Assembly (NCBI RefSeq): GCF_900184945.1
Contig: NZ_FXYF01000011.1
Coordinates: forward strand, 62,001-126,000
Length of the DNA stretch: 64,000 nt
Direction: 5' to 3'
Source: Antarctobacter aquimaris
GTDB taxonomy: Bacteria > Pseudomonadota > Alphaproteobacteria > Rhodobacterales > Rhodobacteraceae
Shown: in pieces, positions 46,438 to 55,597 of the stretch
Numbering within the stretch: the first letter of the stretch is position 1
Layout: every line of letters begins with the position of its first letter
Position numbers and translations under genes: made by a program
Notes under the pieces: generated by a model
Told to the model about the DNA's origin: nothing
Databases searched by the model: none
Seen by the model: only the letters and a program-made list of their open reading frames with translations

Positions 46438-46452
46438 TTAACGAAACCTATC
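46438..46452. promoter_or_regulatory. Possible CtrA half-sites upstream of tadG (B2), first
   Basis: TTAA-CGAAACC-TATC, a partial match to TTAA-N7-TTAA. It lies in the AT-richer 168-nt gap before the start at 46585. Confidence 0.3.
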
Positions 46453-46532
46453 CGAAAGTATGCCCTGACTCGTTAAAATTCACGGTTTTGTACCGGGTTG
46501 TGCCAGATTGCGCCCCATTCCCGGCTCAATTC

Positions 46533-46547
46533 CTAACCATTCCTTAC
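46533..46547. promoter_or_regulatory. Possible CtrA half-sites upstream of tadG (B2), second
   Basis: CTAA-CCATTCC-TTAC, six of eight matches to TTAA-N7-TTAA, about 38 nt before the start codon. Confidence 0.35.
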
Positions 46548-46584
46548 TCTCGCCAGAGTGGCAATACGCTGCGGGAGAAAGACC

Positions 46585-48528
46585 TTGGAACACAGAAACT
46601 ATTCATGGGGGACTGCCCGCCGATTCTGGGTGCGGCAGGACGGAAACATAACGATCTTCGGGGTGTTCATGACCCTGTTGATCCTGGTTGTTACCGGTGC
46701 GGCGGTGGACATCATGAGATATGAGTCCCAACGCGCCCTGCTTCAGACAAGCATGGACCGCGCCGTACTTGCTGCGGCCGATCTCGACCAGGACATGGCC
46801 CCGGAGGCCGTGGTCAACGACTACCTCGCCAAAGCCGGTCTCGGCGATGCGCTGGCCGGTGTCGCGGTTGAAAAAGGGCTGAATTTCAGCACGGTGTCGG
46901 CCTGGGGCGAGACTACGATGCCCACGCTTTTCCTGCGGATGAGCGGCTACGACACCATGTCGCCGCCCGCGCTTGCGACCGCCGAGGAAAAGATCGCCAA
47001 CGTGGAGATCAGCCTCGTGCTCGACATCTCGGGATCGATGCGCTTCAACGACCGTATCGGCAAGCTCAAGCCGGCGGCGCAGAACTTCGTTTCGAAAGTG
47101 ATGGCCGAGGAAACGAATGGCATCACCACGCTCAATCTCGTCCCCTTCGCCGGAAGTGTGAACCCGGGCGACTCGCTTTTCGACTACATGCGCGGTGTGC
47201 GTCCCAAGCTGAACCAGAACAACGGCTGGGGCAACGGCGACCAGGATGCACCGGGCTACTCGCTGTGCAACAACAACGCCGAGAACCACGACGAAGGCCT
47301 GGCCGATCCGTCCTGTTCCGATGGCAGCGCCACAACCACGACGACCACCACAAGTGGACCGCCGGTTGGCGGATACTTCGAACCCTGGGGTCAGGCGATC
47401 TCGAACATCGTGATCTACTTCGACACGGACGACGACGACATCTACGACGTTGCCCACAAGATCGAGGATTTCCCGGAAAGCGCCTCGCGCGATGTGGATG
47501 ACTTCTACAAGGGCGCCGTGGCCTACATGATCGCCCAGGACAGCAAGCTGACCAACCCGAACCAGTTCCTCGGGATTTCCATCAAGGGCGGCAAGCAGCA
47601 GACGCGTTACTTCCAGGTCAAGGGCGACAAGACTGGCCCGGCCTCGGACCTTGGCCCGACCAAGAACAACGGCAAGATCCCGGGCAAAACGTACCGCTAC
47701 AACCAGATCGACTACGTGCTCTGGTCGACGTCCTACGTCGCGCCGATACCCGAGCAGGTGGATGACCCGACCTCGGAAGACCCGAACAAGAAAGTGAACG
47801 GCCCGACCAACATCAACATGCCGTCCTCCTGCGTCGAGATCGCCAACAACGAGTTCGACACCACCGCTTTGCCCACGTCCAAAGACTATATCCCCCACTT
47901 CCATTTCTGGCCGTACGACGCGCCGACAATGGACTGGGGTTGGTGCCCAAGCGAGGAGTCGACCGTTCAGTACTACTCGTCGAACAAGGACATGCTGATC
48001 AACTACATTGCCCAGATGCGCCTGCATGACGGCACGGGCACGCAGTACGGCATGAAATATGGCCTGGCGCTGCTGGACCCGGTCAACCGCGACGAGGTGA
48101 GCTACCTGATCCAGGAAGGCATCGTCGACCCGCGCTTCGAAGGACGGCCAATTGATTGGCATGATCCGGAGACCGAGAAGTACATCGTCATCATGACCGA
48201 CGGCAACACCACGGACCAGTTCCGTCCCAACAAGCCGAAAGATGCCATCAACGGCGCGGTGGAACTGCAGGTGCAGGGTTCGGGAAGCTACTACACCATG
48301 TCGGCGCAGAGCAACAACGTCTCTAACCTGATGAAGCAGTGCAACCTGGCGCGTCAGCGCGGGGTGACGGTCTTCACCATCGCCTTCGAGACCAGCGCCA
48401 GCGCCTCTGCCGAAATCGGCGCCTGCGCATCGTCGGCCAGCCACCACTTCCATGTCCAGGGTGACGAGATCTACGACACCTTCGACACCATCGCGCGCCA
48501 GATCAACAACCTGAGGCTGATCCAATGA
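46585..48528 (+). CDS. TadG-like protein with von Willebrand A domain (paralogue B2)
   Basis: 647 aa from a TTG at 46585, which has GGGAG 7 nt upstream; an upstream GTG at 46558 lacks this. It is a tandem paralogue of the previous gene with the same anchor, MIDAS DISGSM, NNGWGNGDQDAPG insert and C-terminus RQINNLRLIQ. A low-complexity run SATTTTTTTSGPP replaces part of the insert. The paralogues match over long stretches, arguing for duplication. The stop overlaps tadE (ATGA), so this gene is coupled to two pseudopilins. Confidence 0.85.
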   Translation: MEHRNYSWGTARRFWVRQDGNITIFGVFMTLLILVVTGAAVDIMRYESQRALLQTSMDRAVLAAADLDQDMAPEAVVNDYLAKAGLGDALAGVAVEKGLNFSTVSAWGETTMPTLFLRMSGYDTMSPPALATAEEKIANVEISLVLDISGSMRFNDRIGKLKPAAQNFVSKVMAEETNGITTLNLVPFAGSVNPGDSLFDYMRGVRPKLNQNNGWGNGDQDAPGYSLCNNNAENHDEGLADPSCSDGSATTTTTTTSGPPVGGYFEPWGQAISNIVIYFDTDDDDIYDVAHKIEDFPESASRDVDDFYKGAVAYMIAQDSKLTNPNQFLGISIKGGKQQTRYFQVKGDKTGPASDLGPTKNNGKIPGKTYRYNQIDYVLWSTSYVAPIPEQVDDPTSEDPNKKVNGPTNINMPSSCVEIANNEFDTTALPTSKDYIPHFHFWPYDAPTMDWGWCPSEESTVQYYSSNKDMLINYIAQMRLHDGTGTQYGMKYGLALLDPVNRDEVSYLIQEGIVDPRFEGRPIDWHDPETEKYIVIMTDGNTTDQFRPNKPKDAINGAVELQVQGSGSYYTMSAQSNNVSNLMKQCNLARQRGVTVFTIAFETSASASAEIGACASSASHHFHVQGDEIYDTFDTIARQINNLRLIQ

Positions 48529-49061
48529 CCCATCGTCTTAAGAATGTGTTGAACAGGTTCCGCAAGGATGAGGACGGTTCCAGCACAATCGAATTCTCGC
48601 TGTACTTCACCGTCTTCTTCTTCATCCTCGCGGCATCTGTCGAGATGGGGTACATGAACCTCCGACATGCGCTTCTGGAGCGTGGCCTTGACCTGGCCAC
48701 GCGGGAAATCCGGCTCAACACCGGCAACATTCCCACCTACGAGGAAGTGCGGGCCAAGATCTGCGACGAGGCCGTGATCGTCGACAACTGTGCCGCGAAC
48801 CTGAGGCTGGAGATGGTCGAGGTGGACCCGCGCAACTTTGCCGCGATCCCGCCGACCGCCGATTGTCAGAACGCCGAGGAAGAGCCGCACCCGGTGCGCA
48901 ACTTCAACCCCGGCCTCGACAACCAGCTGATGCTGATGCGCGCCTGCCTGAAGTACAAGCCTGCCATGCCGGGCACCTCCTTTGGCATGGCTCTGCAAAA
49001 GGACGAGCAGGGCTTCACCCAGATGGTCGCCACGTCGGCCTTCGTCCAGGAACCGAGGTAA
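48525..49061 (+). CDS. TadE-family pseudopilin (paralogue B1)
   Basis: 178 aa. Basic start RFRKDEDGSSTIEFSL with the helix FTVFFFILAASVEMGY; the pre-helix Glu is present. The extracytoplasmic part has cysteines and NQLMLMRACLKYKP, like the paralogue at 40290. It overlaps tadG B2 by 4 nt. Confidence 0.83.
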   Translation: MTHRLKNVLNRFRKDEDGSSTIEFSLYFTVFFFILAASVEMGYMNLRHALLERGLDLATREIRLNTGNIPTYEEVRAKICDEAVIVDNCAANLRLEMVEVDPRNFAAIPPTADCQNAEEEPHPVRNFNPGLDNQLMLMRACLKYKPAMPGTSFGMALQKDEQGFTQMVATSAFVQEPR

Positions 49062-49066
49062 TCGCC

Positions 49067-49627
49067 ATGACCCATTCCTCCCTCTTTCGCCACCTGCGCC
49101 GCTTTGCCGGGGATACCCGGGGCAACATCTCGCTCGAGGCGCTGATCTGGCTTCCCTTCATCCTGTTCGTGCTGGGCGCGACCTTTTCCCTGCACGATGC
49201 CTTCCGCTACAAGGCGCTGAACACCAAGGCGGCCTACACGATCTCCGACGCCATCTCGCGCGAGACGGACCCGATCGATCCGTCCTACCTGGACGGCATG
49301 GTGGAGTTGCTGAACTTCCTCGTGCGGCCCGGCGGCGACTCATCCCTGCGGGTGACGCTGGTGCGCTATGACGGCAACACCAACGCCTACCAGACGGAGT
49401 GGTCCAAGACCCGTGGCAGCATGACCGAGTTGCAGACCGCGCAGCTGGTCGAAATGCACGACCGACTGCCCACCATGCTGCACAACGAGCGGGTGATCGT
49501 GGTCGAGACCGAGACCTACTACGAGCCGCCTTTTGCCCTGCCAGGGCTGACCGATGCGGGCCTGTTCTACAACTACGGCTTCACACGCCCGCGGTTTGCG
49601 CCCAAGATCGTCTGGAGCGACAGCTGA
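49067..49627 (+). CDS. TadE-family pseudopilin (paralogue B2)
   Basis: 186 aa. Basic start RFAGDTRGNISLEALIWLPFILFVLGATF with one helix. Ends YGFTRPRFAPKIVWSDS, parallel to the gene ending at 39733. GAGG lies 8 nt before the ATG at 49067, 5 nt after the previous stop. Confidence 0.83.
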   Translation: MTHSSLFRHLRRFAGDTRGNISLEALIWLPFILFVLGATFSLHDAFRYKALNTKAAYTISDAISRETDPIDPSYLDGMVELLNFLVRPGGDSSLRVTLVRYDGNTNAYQTEWSKTRGSMTELQTAQLVEMHDRLPTMLHNERVIVVETETYYEPPFALPGLTDAGLFYNYGFTRPRFAPKIVWSDS

Positions 49628-49749
49628 TCCGCGACAGCTGCGCGCAGGCCTAGCCGAAGCAGGCAAAAACGTCATGGCCCGTCGCTCGAGGACATTGATC
49701 CCGGGCGGCGGGACTGCTTTGGTGGGTCCGGATTCAGGTGGAGGGGGCG

Positions 49750-51003
49750 ATGCGCTTCTCGGGTCTCAGGATACTGGCCGAAGGTCTGACGGGCAACCGC
49801 GGCTGGCGGCCGCACTGGCGCGATCCGGCGCCCAAGGACGCCTATGACATCGTGGTGATCGGCGGCGGCGGGCACGGTCTGGCCACCGCCTTCTACCTGG
49901 CCAAGGAACATGGGCTGACCAATGTGGCCGTGCTGGAAAAGGGCTATCTGGGCGGTGGCAACGTCGGGCGGAACACCACCATCGTGCGGGCGAACTACAA
50001 CCTGCCGGGCAACTCCGAGTTCTATTCCCATTCGCTGAAACTGTGGGAGGGGATGGAGCAGGAGTTGAACTTCAACACCATGATGAGCCAGCGCGGCGTG
50101 CTGAACCTGTGCCATTCGGACGGTCAGCGGGACTACTACGCGCGGCGCGGCAACTCGATGCGCAACCAGGGCGACGATGCCGAGCTGCTGTCGCGCGAGC
50201 AGGTGCGCGAGATGGTGCCGTTCCTCGACTACGACAACGTGCGCTTTCCGATCTATGGCGGGCTGTTGCAGCGGCGCGGCGGCACGGCGCGGCACGACGC
50301 GGTGGCCTGGGGTTATGCGCGCGGTGCCGACCAGCGCGGCGTCGACCTGATCCAGAACTGCGAAGTGACCGGCATCGACATCGAGAACGGCCGCGTGACC
50401 GGCGTGCGGACGACGCGCGGCGCGATCAAGGCGAAAAAGGTCGGGATCGTCGTGGCGGGCCGGTCCGGTCAGGTGGCGGCGCTGGCCGGGATGCGCCTGC
50501 CGATCGAAAGCCACGTCCTGCAGGCCTTCGTGACCGAGGGGCTGAAGCCCTGCATCGACAACGTGGTGACCTTTGGCATGGGGCACTTCTACATCAGCCA
50601 GTCCGACAAGGGCGGGCTGGTGTTTGGCGGCGACCTCGATTTCTACGCCTCCTACGCGGCACGCGGCAACCTGCCGATGGCCGAACACGTCATGGAGGCG
50701 GCGATGACGCTGATGCCGATGATCGGCAAGGCGCGTGTGCTGCGCAGCTGGGGCGGGATCATGGACATGTCGCCCGACGGCTCGCCCATCATCGACCGGA
50801 CGCCGGTCGAGGGGCTCTACCTCAATTGCGGCTGGTGTTACGGCGGCTTCAAGGCGGTGCCTGGCTCGGGCTATTCCTTTGCCCACCTGATCGCCACGGA
50901 CCGCCCGCACGAACCGGCGGCGCGGTTCCGGCTGGACCGGTTCACCACCGGGCGCGGGATCATGGACGAGGAAGGCACCGGTGCGCAGCACAATCTGCAT
51001 TGA
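49750..51003 (+). CDS. soxB: Sarcosine oxidase beta subunit
   Basis: 417 aa. It has an FAD motif IVVIGGGGHGLATAFYL and the conserved GGTARH182DAVAWG, in which the His carries covalent FMN in heterotetrameric sarcosine oxidase. Together with alpha, gamma and delta subunits it oxidises sarcosine to glycine, making 5,10-methylene-tetrahydrofolate. The ATG at 49750 has a GGAGGGGG leader; an upstream in-frame GTG four codons earlier is less likely. Confidence 0.95.
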   Translation: MRFSGLRILAEGLTGNRGWRPHWRDPAPKDAYDIVVIGGGGHGLATAFYLAKEHGLTNVAVLEKGYLGGGNVGRNTTIVRANYNLPGNSEFYSHSLKLWEGMEQELNFNTMMSQRGVLNLCHSDGQRDYYARRGNSMRNQGDDAELLSREQVREMVPFLDYDNVRFPIYGGLLQRRGGTARHDAVAWGYARGADQRGVDLIQNCEVTGIDIENGRVTGVRTTRGAIKAKKVGIVVAGRSGQVAALAGMRLPIESHVLQAFVTEGLKPCIDNVVTFGMGHFYISQSDKGGLVFGGDLDFYASYAARGNLPMAEHVMEAAMTLMPMIGKARVLRSWGGIMDMSPDGSPIIDRTPVEGLYLNCGWCYGGFKAVPGSGYSFAHLIATDRPHEPAARFRLDRFTTGRGIMDEEGTGAQHNLH

Positions 51004-51025
51004 GGGCCAGCGGCGGGGGCACAGC

Positions 51026-51535
51026 ATGCGTATTTGGCAAGAGATGAGGCTGCCGGCGATGGTTCTGGCGCTGACGGCGGTACTGGCGGGTCAGGGTGTG
51101 GCCGAAGAGATCCGCGCAGGCTGTTACCAGCGCATCTATTCCGACCAGCACCTGCGCGACAATCCCGACCAGGTGGTCTGGCAGATGCGGCTGAAAGTGG
51201 GCAACGGACTTGCCGCCGGAGAGCGCGAGGCGGTCATGGAAGTGATCGCCGCGAACCAGGGGCATGCCCGGCGCGACGACAACAATGGCCGCGTGTTCAC
51301 GCAGGGTCTCATTTGTCTTGACGATGCGGGGACGGCCCGCTGCCAGGTGGAATGCGACGGCGGGGGATTCGAGGTGACGCGACAGGACGGCGACGGGCTG
51401 ACTTTTGCCACCGATTATCTGATGGTGGGCGAGGGCGACGGCTGTGGCGGGGTGATGGACCTTGCCGAAAAGGTGGGCGTCACGGTGAAGTACCGGTTGA
51501 ACCGGGTCGGCGACGCCGTCTGTTCGGGGATGTGA
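51026..51535 (+). CDS. Periplasmic protein of unknown function inside the sox operon
   Basis: 169 aa from the ATG at 51026. The signal peptide is MRLPAMVLALTAVLAGQGVA, preceded by MRIWQE; a later ATG (51044) is the minor alternative. The mature part has cysteines near GCYQ, ICLD, CQVEC, GCGG and VCSG. It lies 22 nt after soxB and 4 nt before soxD, so it is in the same operon. Not a known sarcosine oxidase subunit. Confidence 0.65.
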   Translation: MRIWQEMRLPAMVLALTAVLAGQGVAEEIRAGCYQRIYSDQHLRDNPDQVVWQMRLKVGNGLAAGEREAVMEVIAANQGHARRDDNNGRVFTQGLICLDDAGTARCQVECDGGGFEVTRQDGDGLTFATDYLMVGEGDGCGGVMDLAEKVGVTVKYRLNRVGDAVCSGM

Positions 51536-51539
51536 GGCA

Positions 51540-51806
51540 ATGCGACTGACCTGTCCTGTCTGCGGCGAGCGGGATCGCCGCGAATTCTACTACCAGGGGG
51601 CCGCCATCATGCTGGACCGCCCCTCGCCGGAGGCGCCAGCCGAGGCCTGGGCCGATTGGCTGCACCTGCGCGACAACCCGGCGGGGCGGACGCGCGACCT
51701 GTGGTATCATGAGGCGGGCTGCACCTCGTGGCTGCTGGTGGAGCGGGACACCGTCACGCACGAGATATTTTCGATGGAGCTGGTGGAGAGCCTCGATGCG
51801 GATTGA
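51540..51806 (+). CDS. soxD: Sarcosine oxidase delta subunit
   Basis: 88 aa. It has C5-PV-C8 near the start and H57/C61 (DLWYHEAGCTSW), the Zn-binding set of SoxD. It is a structural subunit of the heterotetramer. It begins 4 nt after the preceding gene, and its stop overlaps the soxA start by 11 nt. Confidence 0.95.
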   Translation: MRLTCPVCGERDRREFYYQGAAIMLDRPSPEAPAEAWADWLHLRDNPAGRTRDLWYHEAGCTSWLLVERDTVTHEIFSMELVESLDAD

Positions 51807-54732
51807 CGGCAAGGGCCGGGTGGACCGCGCGGCGCCGCTGCGGTTCAGCTTTGACGGCAAGCCCTACACGGGCTTTGCCGGGGACACCCTGGCCTCGGCG
51901 CTGATCGGCGCCGGAGAGCGGCTGATCGGGCGCAGCTTCAAGTACCACCGTCCGCGCGGCGTGCTGACGGCCGGATCGGAAGAGCCGAACGGGCTGGTGA
52001 CGGTGATGACCGCCAAGGATGCCGACCCCAACGCGCGCGCCACCGTGCAAGAGCTGTACGAGGGGCTGACCGCGATCAGCCAGAACCGCTGGCCCTCGCT
52101 GAATTTCGACGTGATGGGGGTCAATGACCTGGCCGCGCCCTTTTTTGGCGCGGGGTTCTATTACAAGACCTTCATGTGGCCCAAGAGTTTTTGGGAAAAG
52201 CTGTACGAGCCGATGATCCGCAAGGCGGCCGGGCTGGGCGCGCTGTCCGGCAAGCACAACCCGGACCGCTATGAGAAGGCCTATGCCTTTTGCGACGTGC
52301 TTGTGATCGGCGGCGGACCGGCCGGGATCATGGCGGCGCATGCGGCGGCGCAGGCGGGCGCGGACGTGATCCTGTGCTGCGAGGACAATGTCTTTGGCGG
52401 CCGTTTGCAGGCCGAGGAAGAGACGGTCGACGGCCAGCCGGGCCACGCCTGGGCGCTGGGCATGGTGGCGGAACTGGCGACGTTGGAGAACGTCCGCGTG
52501 ATGCCGCGCACCACGGTGACGGGGGCCTATGACGGCGGCACCTACGGCGCGCTGGAACGCGTCTCGCAGCACTTGGCGACGCCGGGCGACGCGCCGGTCG
52601 AATGCTTCTGGCGGATCGCGGCGAAGCGTGCCGTGCTTTGCGCCGGTGCGCTGGAGCGGCACATCGCCTTCCGTGACAACGACCGTCCCGGTGTGATGAT
52701 GGCGGGCGGGCTGCGGGCCTACATGAATCGCTGGGGCGTGGTGCCGGGGCGGCGCGTGGCGGTCTTTGGCAACAACGACGATGCGCACCGCACGGCCCGC
52801 GACGCGGCGGCGGCGGGGCTGAGCGTGGTCGCGCTGGTCGACAGCCGGCACGACGCCACCAACCTGGCCGGCGACGTGCCCTTCTATCCCGGCTGGCAGG
52901 TGACCCGGGCGCATGGCGCCAAGGGGCTGGAAGCGATCGACCTGATCGGTCCCCAGGGCGCCTACAGACGGCTGGCGGTGGACGCGCTGGGCGTGTCGGG
53001 CGGTTGGAACCCCTCGGTGCATCTGACCTGTCACCTGAACGGGCGGCCGGTCTGGGATGACGGCCTTGCCGCCTTTGTCCCCAAACCGGGTGCCGTGCCG
53101 GGGATGACGGTCGCCGGCGCGGTGCGCGGGACCTTTTCCACCGCCGGTTGCCTGCGCGAGGGCGCGGAGGCCGGGCTGGCGGCGGCCGCCGAGCTGGGTT
53201 TTGCCGGTGAGATGCCGGTGATCCCCGAGGCGGAGAACGTGGCCTACCGGGTGCGTCCGCTCTGGGCTGTCCCGGGCAAGGGGCGGGCCTGGCTGGATTT
53301 CCAGAACGACGTGACGGTGAAGGACGTCAAGCAGGCGGCGACCGAGAACTATCGCAGCGTCGAGCACATGAAGCGCTACACCACGCAGGGCATGGCGACC
53401 GACCAGGGCAAAAGCTCCAACGTCGCGGCGCTGGCGGTGCTGGCCGATGCCACCGGGCGTGGAATCCCGGAGACGGGGACGACGACGTTCCGGCCGCCCT
53501 ACGTGCCGGTGTCGATCGCGGCGATGGGCGCGGGATCGCAGGGCAAGGGATTTGCCCCGCAGCGCTTCACCACCTCGCATGACTTCAGCGTCGCACGCGG
53601 CGCGCCGATGATCGAGGCGGGTCTTTTGTATCGGCCGTCGGACTTCCCCCGCGCGGGGGGAAAGACCTGGCGCGACAGCTGTGACCGCGAAGTGAAGATG
53701 GTGCGCGAGGCGGTGGGTGTCTGCGATGTCTCGACCCTGGGCAAGATCGACCTGCAAGGGCCGGATGTGGGGGCGTTCCTCGACCTCGTGTACACCAACG
53801 TCTTTTCGACGCTGAAGCCGGGGCGGGTGCGGTACGGGCTGATGCTGCGGGAGGACGGGCACGTCATGGATGACGGCACCACCGCGCGGCTGTCGGACAG
53901 CCAGTGGGTGATGACCACCACCACCGCTGCGGCAGGGCAGGTGATGAAGCATCTCGACTGGGTCAAGCAGGCCTACTGCCGCGATATGGACCTGCGGTTC
54001 GTTTCCGTCACCGAGCAATGGGCTCAGTTTGCCGTGGCCGGACCAAAGGCGCGCGAGCTGCTGAACGGACTGCTGGAGACGCCGGTCGAGGATGCGGGCT
54101 TTCCCTACATGGCCTGCGGGCCGGTCTCGGTCGGCGGTGTCGCGGCGCGGCTGTTCCGCATCTCCTTCTCCGGCGAACACGCCTACGAGATCGCGGTGCC
54201 GGCGCGTTTCGGTGCAAGCCTGTTCGAGGCGCTGGTGGCGCGGGCCGAGGGACTGGGCGGCGGCGCCTACGGCATGGAGGCCCTGAACGTGATGCGGATC
54301 GAAAAGGGGCACATCACCCACGCCGAGATCCACGGCCGCACCACTGCTTTCGACATCGGGTTTGCGCGGATGATCTCGGCCCGGAAGGACTGCATCGGCA
54401 AGGCGCTGGCGGCGCGGCCCGGGATGGTCGAGGACTCGCGTGAGCAGCTGGTCGGGCTGCGCCCGGTGACGCCGGGATCGCTGCTGACCGCCGGGGCACA
54501 TTTGTTCGACAAGGGGGCCGAGGCGGTGCGCGTGAACGACCAGGGCTATGTCACCTCGGTCTGTTTCTCTCCGACGCTGAACACGGCGCTGGGCCTGGGA
54601 TTTCTGAAGAACGGCCGGGCGCGGCATGGCGAGGAAATCCGGCTGGTCGACCATGTGCGCGGCAAGGAGGTGCTGTGCGTGGTGGGGGACCCGGTGGCCT
54701 TTGATCCCGAGGGAGGGCGGTTGCGTGGTTGA
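51796..54732 (+). CDS. soxA: Sarcosine oxidase alpha subunit
   Basis: 978 aa. The N-terminal ferredoxin-like Fer2_4 region (RFSFDGKPYTGFAGDTLASAL), an NAD-binding domain (VLVIGGGPAGIMAAHAA) and a C-terminal GcvT/aminomethyltransferase domain that receives the methylene unit on folate are recognisable. The start at 51796 (MRIDGKGRVDRAA) has GGAGAG 5 nt upstream and lies inside soxD. The name refers to sarcosine oxidation, not to sulfur oxidation. Confidence 0.96.
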   Translation: MRIDGKGRVDRAAPLRFSFDGKPYTGFAGDTLASALIGAGERLIGRSFKYHRPRGVLTAGSEEPNGLVTVMTAKDADPNARATVQELYEGLTAISQNRWPSLNFDVMGVNDLAAPFFGAGFYYKTFMWPKSFWEKLYEPMIRKAAGLGALSGKHNPDRYEKAYAFCDVLVIGGGPAGIMAAHAAAQAGADVILCCEDNVFGGRLQAEEETVDGQPGHAWALGMVAELATLENVRVMPRTTVTGAYDGGTYGALERVSQHLATPGDAPVECFWRIAAKRAVLCAGALERHIAFRDNDRPGVMMAGGLRAYMNRWGVVPGRRVAVFGNNDDAHRTARDAAAAGLSVVALVDSRHDATNLAGDVPFYPGWQVTRAHGAKGLEAIDLIGPQGAYRRLAVDALGVSGGWNPSVHLTCHLNGRPVWDDGLAAFVPKPGAVPGMTVAGAVRGTFSTAGCLREGAEAGLAAAAELGFAGEMPVIPEAENVAYRVRPLWAVPGKGRAWLDFQNDVTVKDVKQAATENYRSVEHMKRYTTQGMATDQGKSSNVAALAVLADATGRGIPETGTTTFRPPYVPVSIAAMGAGSQGKGFAPQRFTTSHDFSVARGAPMIEAGLLYRPSDFPRAGGKTWRDSCDREVKMVREAVGVCDVSTLGKIDLQGPDVGAFLDLVYTNVFSTLKPGRVRYGLMLREDGHVMDDGTTARLSDSQWVMTTTTAAAGQVMKHLDWVKQAYCRDMDLRFVSVTEQWAQFAVAGPKARELLNGLLETPVEDAGFPYMACGPVSVGGVAARLFRISFSGEHAYEIAVPARFGASLFEALVARAEGLGGGAYGMEALNVMRIEKGHITHAEIHGRTTAFDIGFARMISARKDCIGKALAARPGMVEDSREQLVGLRPVTPGSLLTAGAHLFDKGAEAVRVNDQGYVTSVCFSPTLNTALGLGFLKNGRARHGEEIRLVDHVRGKEVLCVVGDPVAFDPEGGRLRG

Positions 54733-55276
54733 ACTGAAGGCCTTGAGCCCCTGCGCGGGGCTGTTGCCGGTGACCAGGGGCGGCGTGACATTGAGCGAGG
54801 TCGATCCCGGGCGGCTGACCGCGCTGATGCCCTTCAAGGGGCAGGCAGAGGCGCTGTCGGCGGCGCTGACGGCCGCGCATGGCGTGGCGCTTCCGGCACC
54901 CGGCCGGGTGGTGGAAGGCGAGGGCGTGCTGTGCGGCTGGACCGGGCGCGGGCAGGTCTTCCTTGCGGGGCCGGCACCGGACGAGGGCCTGGCGCGGTTT
55001 GCCTCGGTCACGGATCAGTCGGACGCCTGGGCGGTGGTCGAGTTGAGCGGCGCAGGGATCGAGGATGTGCTGGCGCGGCTGGTGCCGATCGACCTGCGGC
55101 CCGCAGCCTTTTCCGAAGGGTCGGCGGCGCGGACACTGTGCCAGCACATGACAGTCACCGTCTGGCGGGTGGGACCGGGGCTGCGGGTCATGGGCTTCCG
55201 CTCGATGGCGCGGACGCTTGCGCATGAAATCGCCGACGCCATGGCCTCGGTTGCCGGGCGGCAGGCCGCGGGCTAG
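54725..55276 (+). CDS. soxG: Sarcosine oxidase gamma subunit
   Basis: 183 aa from a GTG at 54725, which overlaps the soxA stop by 8 nt and has GGGAGGG upstream. Starts VVELKALSPCAGLLPV. The gamma subunit is a structural component; the conserved SMARTLAHE region is near the C-terminus. Last recognised sox gene. Confidence 0.9.
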   Translation: MVELKALSPCAGLLPVTRGGVTLSEVDPGRLTALMPFKGQAEALSAALTAAHGVALPAPGRVVEGEGVLCGWTGRGQVFLAGPAPDEGLARFASVTDQSDAWAVVELSGAGIEDVLARLVPIDLRPAAFSEGSAARTLCQHMTVTVWRVGPGLRVMGFRSMARTLAHEIADAMASVAGRQAAG

Positions 55277-55309
55277 AACCTGCGCAACGCTGCTTTGTGG
55301 AGAGTCGAC

Positions 55310-55597
55310 ATGCGTGGTCTGGCGATGATGGCTGTTTTGGGGTTTCTGGCAGCCGGAGCCTCGGCGCAGGATGCGGACACACCGGTCGACAAATGCGCCC
55401 AGACCGAGGCCTGGTTCATGATGGCCGTGGATGCGCGCCTGGCCGGGGATACCCTGCGCAAGGTGCGCCGGACCCTGACCCAGGAGATGGGCAAGACGGC
55501 GGCGGAACAACTGGCGGATTTCGTCTTTGCCCTGCCCGAAGCGCAGCTGACGCCGGAGGTGGGCAAGCTGGCCCGCGCCCAGTGCGAGGCGCTCTGA
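55310..55597 (+). CDS. Small secreted protein, unknown function
   Basis: 95 aa. The signal peptide is MRGLAMMAVLGFLAAGASA followed by QDADTPVDKCAQTEAW. Two cysteines (KCAQ and QCEAL) flank an alpha-helical body. GGAGAG lies 5 nt before the ATG. It is 33 nt after soxG and so probably in the operon; a nested palindrome begins at its stop codon. Confidence 0.65.
   Translation: MRGLAMMAVLGFLAAGASAQDADTPVDKCAQTEAWFMMAVDARLAGDTLRKVRRTLTQEMGKTAAEQLADFVFALPEAQLTPEVGKLARAQCEAL

Noticed and set aside
46413-46724. Open frame of 103 codons beginning at the stop of the first vWA gene
   Set aside because: It starts with an ATGA overlap but has no homology and runs over the second vWA gene, which has a good ribosome-binding site and start at 46585.
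51754-55011. 1085-codon frame antisense to soxA and soxG
   Set aside because: It is a shadow of the soxA alpha subunit, with no recognisable domain.
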